DNA of 64,000 nucleotides from Dipteris shenzhenensis (Eukaryota; Polypodiophyta; Polypodiopsida; Gleicheniales): NCBI GenBank assembly GCA_047967505.1, contig CM106538.1; one strand, given 5' to 3'. Shown here in pieces: positions 61,683 through 64,000 of the stretch. Below the pieces are notes generated by a model. The model searched no databases and had not been told where the DNA came from. It was given only the letters and a program-made list of their open reading frames with translations. Every line of letters begins with the position of its first letter. Positions within the stretch are counted from its first letter, which is position 1. The position numbers and the translations under genes were made by a program.

Positions 61683-62372
61683 TGTTAGATATCAATGCCG
61701 CACTCTCGTGTAACTATGCGAGAACCACCTAACTCTACTTGTAAGCCCCCCATATGAGGAGAAGGCATTTGAGTAGCTCGGTTATCTAGTAGGTCCTGGT
61801 TTACACCAAATGGGGGCCATGTGTGGCCTGATGGCTAGACAGCTTCAGATAGAGTTGGCACACCGCCAACTAGGCTACATGCAAGTGCAGGAAGGCATCC
61901 CTTGACTGACCACACTGAGGGTAGATGGAGCATTTCCTAGGGCAACCCACTCTCGGGTTGCGGGGCCTATTTGGGGTCCCAGATGGTCCCAGTTGCTCTA
62001 TTTTGTGCACCGGTTCTATCGTGTGGTCGGTGGCCTATTTCGAGACCGACCCCCAGTCGACCGTTTTGGGCAGACTGGGTCGGTCAATTGGGTCCAATCG
62101 ACTATGACTGGTGGCAATATAAGAGCAAGCCCGTGAAGCCCATTTTATCACTGGCTACAGCAACCCTAATTCCTTAGCATCTAGCCTCCATCTTCTACTG
62201 TTTCCAGCTTGCCATTGAAGCTTCTTTCACAGGAGCGCACGGTTGGGAGGCAGCGCCATCTATTGTATCAGTTCTATAGTAATCAAATTTTTGATTCTCC
62301 ATACTATTTGGTTTTCTCTCTTGTGTACGAGATCCTGTTATCTGTTGAGCATAGACGTATTATTTTCTTACA
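61683..62372 (+). repeat. 3' LTR of copia D
   Basis: 690 bp, TGTTAGATATCAATGC to TTTTCTTACA. It aligns with the copy C LTR; the two differ by substitutions and small indels (690 against 725 bp). Confidence 0.9.
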
Positions 62373-62454
62373 GAAGAGACCCTGAACTACCCAATAGAGA
62401 TCCTCAACCTTCCCCCACTCCCCCTTTCTTCCCTAGAATGAGTCTATGTGTGAG

Positions 62455-64000
62455 AAGTATATTGTTGTTTTAACTATCGAGCTACGTTAGGACAGTCACA
62501 ATAACTCTAAGCTAGTTGATTGAAAGTAGCCCAGTGGGAAATTAGGAAATAAAATTATAAGAATTATAAGAACATTGTTTAAACTATATTAGGAAATCAA
62601 CTTTTGGGCATACTAAGGCCATTAATTGAACTATAACAACACACAATACTTGTAAAACATATTGATGTTCCACCCACCAAGCTAGTTTGATACAGTCACA
62701 TGAACTTCAAAAAGCCAGTCGAGTGGTTTACTAAAATTACAAAAGTAAACTTTTGGGAACACTAAGAATATTAATTAAACTATAAAAATCAAACTATATG
62801 CAAAATATATTATTGCTTTAACCACTGGGATTAGTTAGGATATTGACAACCTTAAGCTAGCTCAACCTAGCGGTTGACTTGAACCATCCTACAATAGCAC
62901 TATAATAAAATGCCATACATGTACAATATATTATTATTCTAACCACCTAATTGGTTTGTCCTTACAAGCCTAAACCAACTTGGATTGGTCGTTGACTTGA
63001 ACTAGCTTGCAATAACATTAATTAACACTGTAGTAAAACTTAGTACATACAAATATATTGATATTCCGACTATCGAGATGGTTTATGACAATTACAAGTC
63101 TAAACCAACCCATAGATTGGTGGTTGACTGTAATTAAAAAAGCCTATGAGATAGTTTAGGACCATCACAAGATGAAACCAATCCATCTTCTTGGTTGAAA
63201 TAAACCAACTTTTGCTTCAATAGGCAAAAGGTACGATCAACTCATTGAAGGACATTAAGGATCGCAGCTTGGTAAAGAGATGGATCGAGAACGTCATGCA
63301 AAATGGTCAATCAATCCAAGGAGAGAGCTACCAAAATTATAAAGGATTTGAGAGCGGAAAGTTTACTAGAAAAAAAAATCAGTATGGCTTTATTCACAAA
63401 GTTCGATGCAATAATGGGTTCCCTTTAGTCTCAGTTCGACGCAATAATGGGTTCCCTTCAATCTTAATACTTGATCTTCTCAAGCTTCCCCTTACAACTA
63501 GATGCACTCTCAGCTATTCAAAATGTCTTGACTATTTGATTTATCTCATGTGGATTTGTCTCAAATGGTCGATTGTGTGGAATTGGTTAAAATTTTAAAG
63601 TTTGATGATGTGTATTGGATGCATCTCTCCCACTAATCCAAGGTAGTTCTATGAATGTAATCCCATGGACCTGTTGCTTGTAGTCAGTCGTGGTTGAATT
63701 TTGAGGTATTATAGTGAATATAAGACTTGTGAATGTAAAATCATAAACATTTTGTAAACATTTTGAATATAAAATTATATAGTTGAAGAGTTTAAAATAG
63801 TACATGCAAAATCTATTGCTCTTCCAACTCCACCGGGGGCTTGTTTAGGACAATCACAAGCCTAAACCAACCCAACTCGATGTTGACTTGAACTAGCCTA
63901 TAATAACACTAATTAACACTATAATAAAGCATAGTACATGCAAAATATATTGATGTTCTAACGACTAGGCTAGTTTAGGATCCTGGATAATCACAAGCCT
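62455..64000 (+). repeat. Diverged tandem array T1, period about 125-145 bp
   Basis: Units begin with a (C)AAAATATATTGATGTTC-like stretch at about 62459, 62658, 62804, 62925, 63050, 63807 and 63938. Each continues with ACCA(C)..AGCTAGTTTAGGA, an AATCACAAGCCTAAACCAAC stretch, GGTTGACTTGAACTAGCC, and TAATAACACTAATTAACACT with AATAAAGCATAGTACATG. A 600-base interruption (63200-63800) holds a 117-codon frame with no known domain and a 27-bp tandem of TTCGATGCAATAATGGGTTC. The array runs off the window. A reverse-oriented copy is at 17090-17520. Confidence 0.82.

Larger units (their letters stand above)
57624..62377 (+). mobile_element. Copia LTR retrotransposon copy D, lacking its 5' LTR
   Basis: Same family as copy C. 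The interior is complete in order: gag (57668), zinc knuckle, protease, integrase, RT, RNase H, polypurine tract and a 690-bp 3' LTR (61683-62372). There is no 5' LTR; the element starts at a TTTGGTAGTGTG sequence in the primer-site position (57629). The five bases before it, GAAGA (57624-57628), equal the five bases after the 3' LTR (62373-62377), as if a target duplication were kept. Stops and shifts occur in every gene. Confidence 0.88.

Overview
This is nuclear DNA from a land plant with a large, repeat-rich genome. The signs are plant-type Ty1/copia and chromodomain Ty3/gypsy retrotransposons with initiator-Met tRNA primer sites, non-LTR elements, a Penelope-like reverse transcriptase, long CA/TG microsatellites and AT-rich spacers. 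I see no intact host gene, tRNA or rRNA. The age and nesting of the elements suggest a large slowly purged genome (gymnosperm or fern-like, perhaps a large-genome angiosperm), but the sequence does not fix the lineage. Almost every protein-coding signal is a broken mobile-element gene, so the frames listed are remnants of retroelement polyproteins unless stated otherwise. All alignments were made by eye and many boundaries are approximate.

Left part (1-15 kb): a 5'-truncated LINE copy (A) lies beside a longer copy (B) of the same family, both on the minus strand. Copy B is split by a 4.7-kb gypsy chromovirus with 338-bp LTRs and a 5-bp target duplication. From 11.2 to 14.7 kb follows a copia element with gag, protease and integrase but no reverse transcriptase.

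Middle (15-28 kb): AT-rich DNA with diverged tandem duplications, an unidentified minus-strand coding remnant (18.4-19.5 kb), and a 1.3-kb array of about 17 palindromic units built around a TTTTAAAA core. A Penelope-like element (22.3-27.7 kb) follows; its RT remnant is flanked by about 1.35-kb direct repeats, as in Penelope pseudo-LTR structures.

28-41 kb: a deleted copia (copy C, minus strand), duplicated AT-rich blocks, a C-tract region, a diverged satellite-like array of about 175-bp period (35.6-36.9 kb), and a rearranged pair of LTR-like blocks in mixed orientation.

41-47 kb: a nearly complete copia (copy F, 5494 bp) whose LTRs differ by a single indel. It carries a perfect CATGT target duplication and sits in the opposite orientation inside an older copia (E).

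47-57 kb: more tandem duplications, minisatellites, a fold-back hairpin, an unidentified minus-strand coding remnant (51.0-52.8 kb), a LINE tail and about 1 kb of polypyrimidine repeats.

57-64 kb: a BED zinc-finger (hAT-like) fragment, copia copy D (same family as C, plus strand, no 5' LTR), and a diverged tandem array of about 125-145-bp period running off the right edge. Members of the same repeat family occur in reverse orientation near 17 kb.
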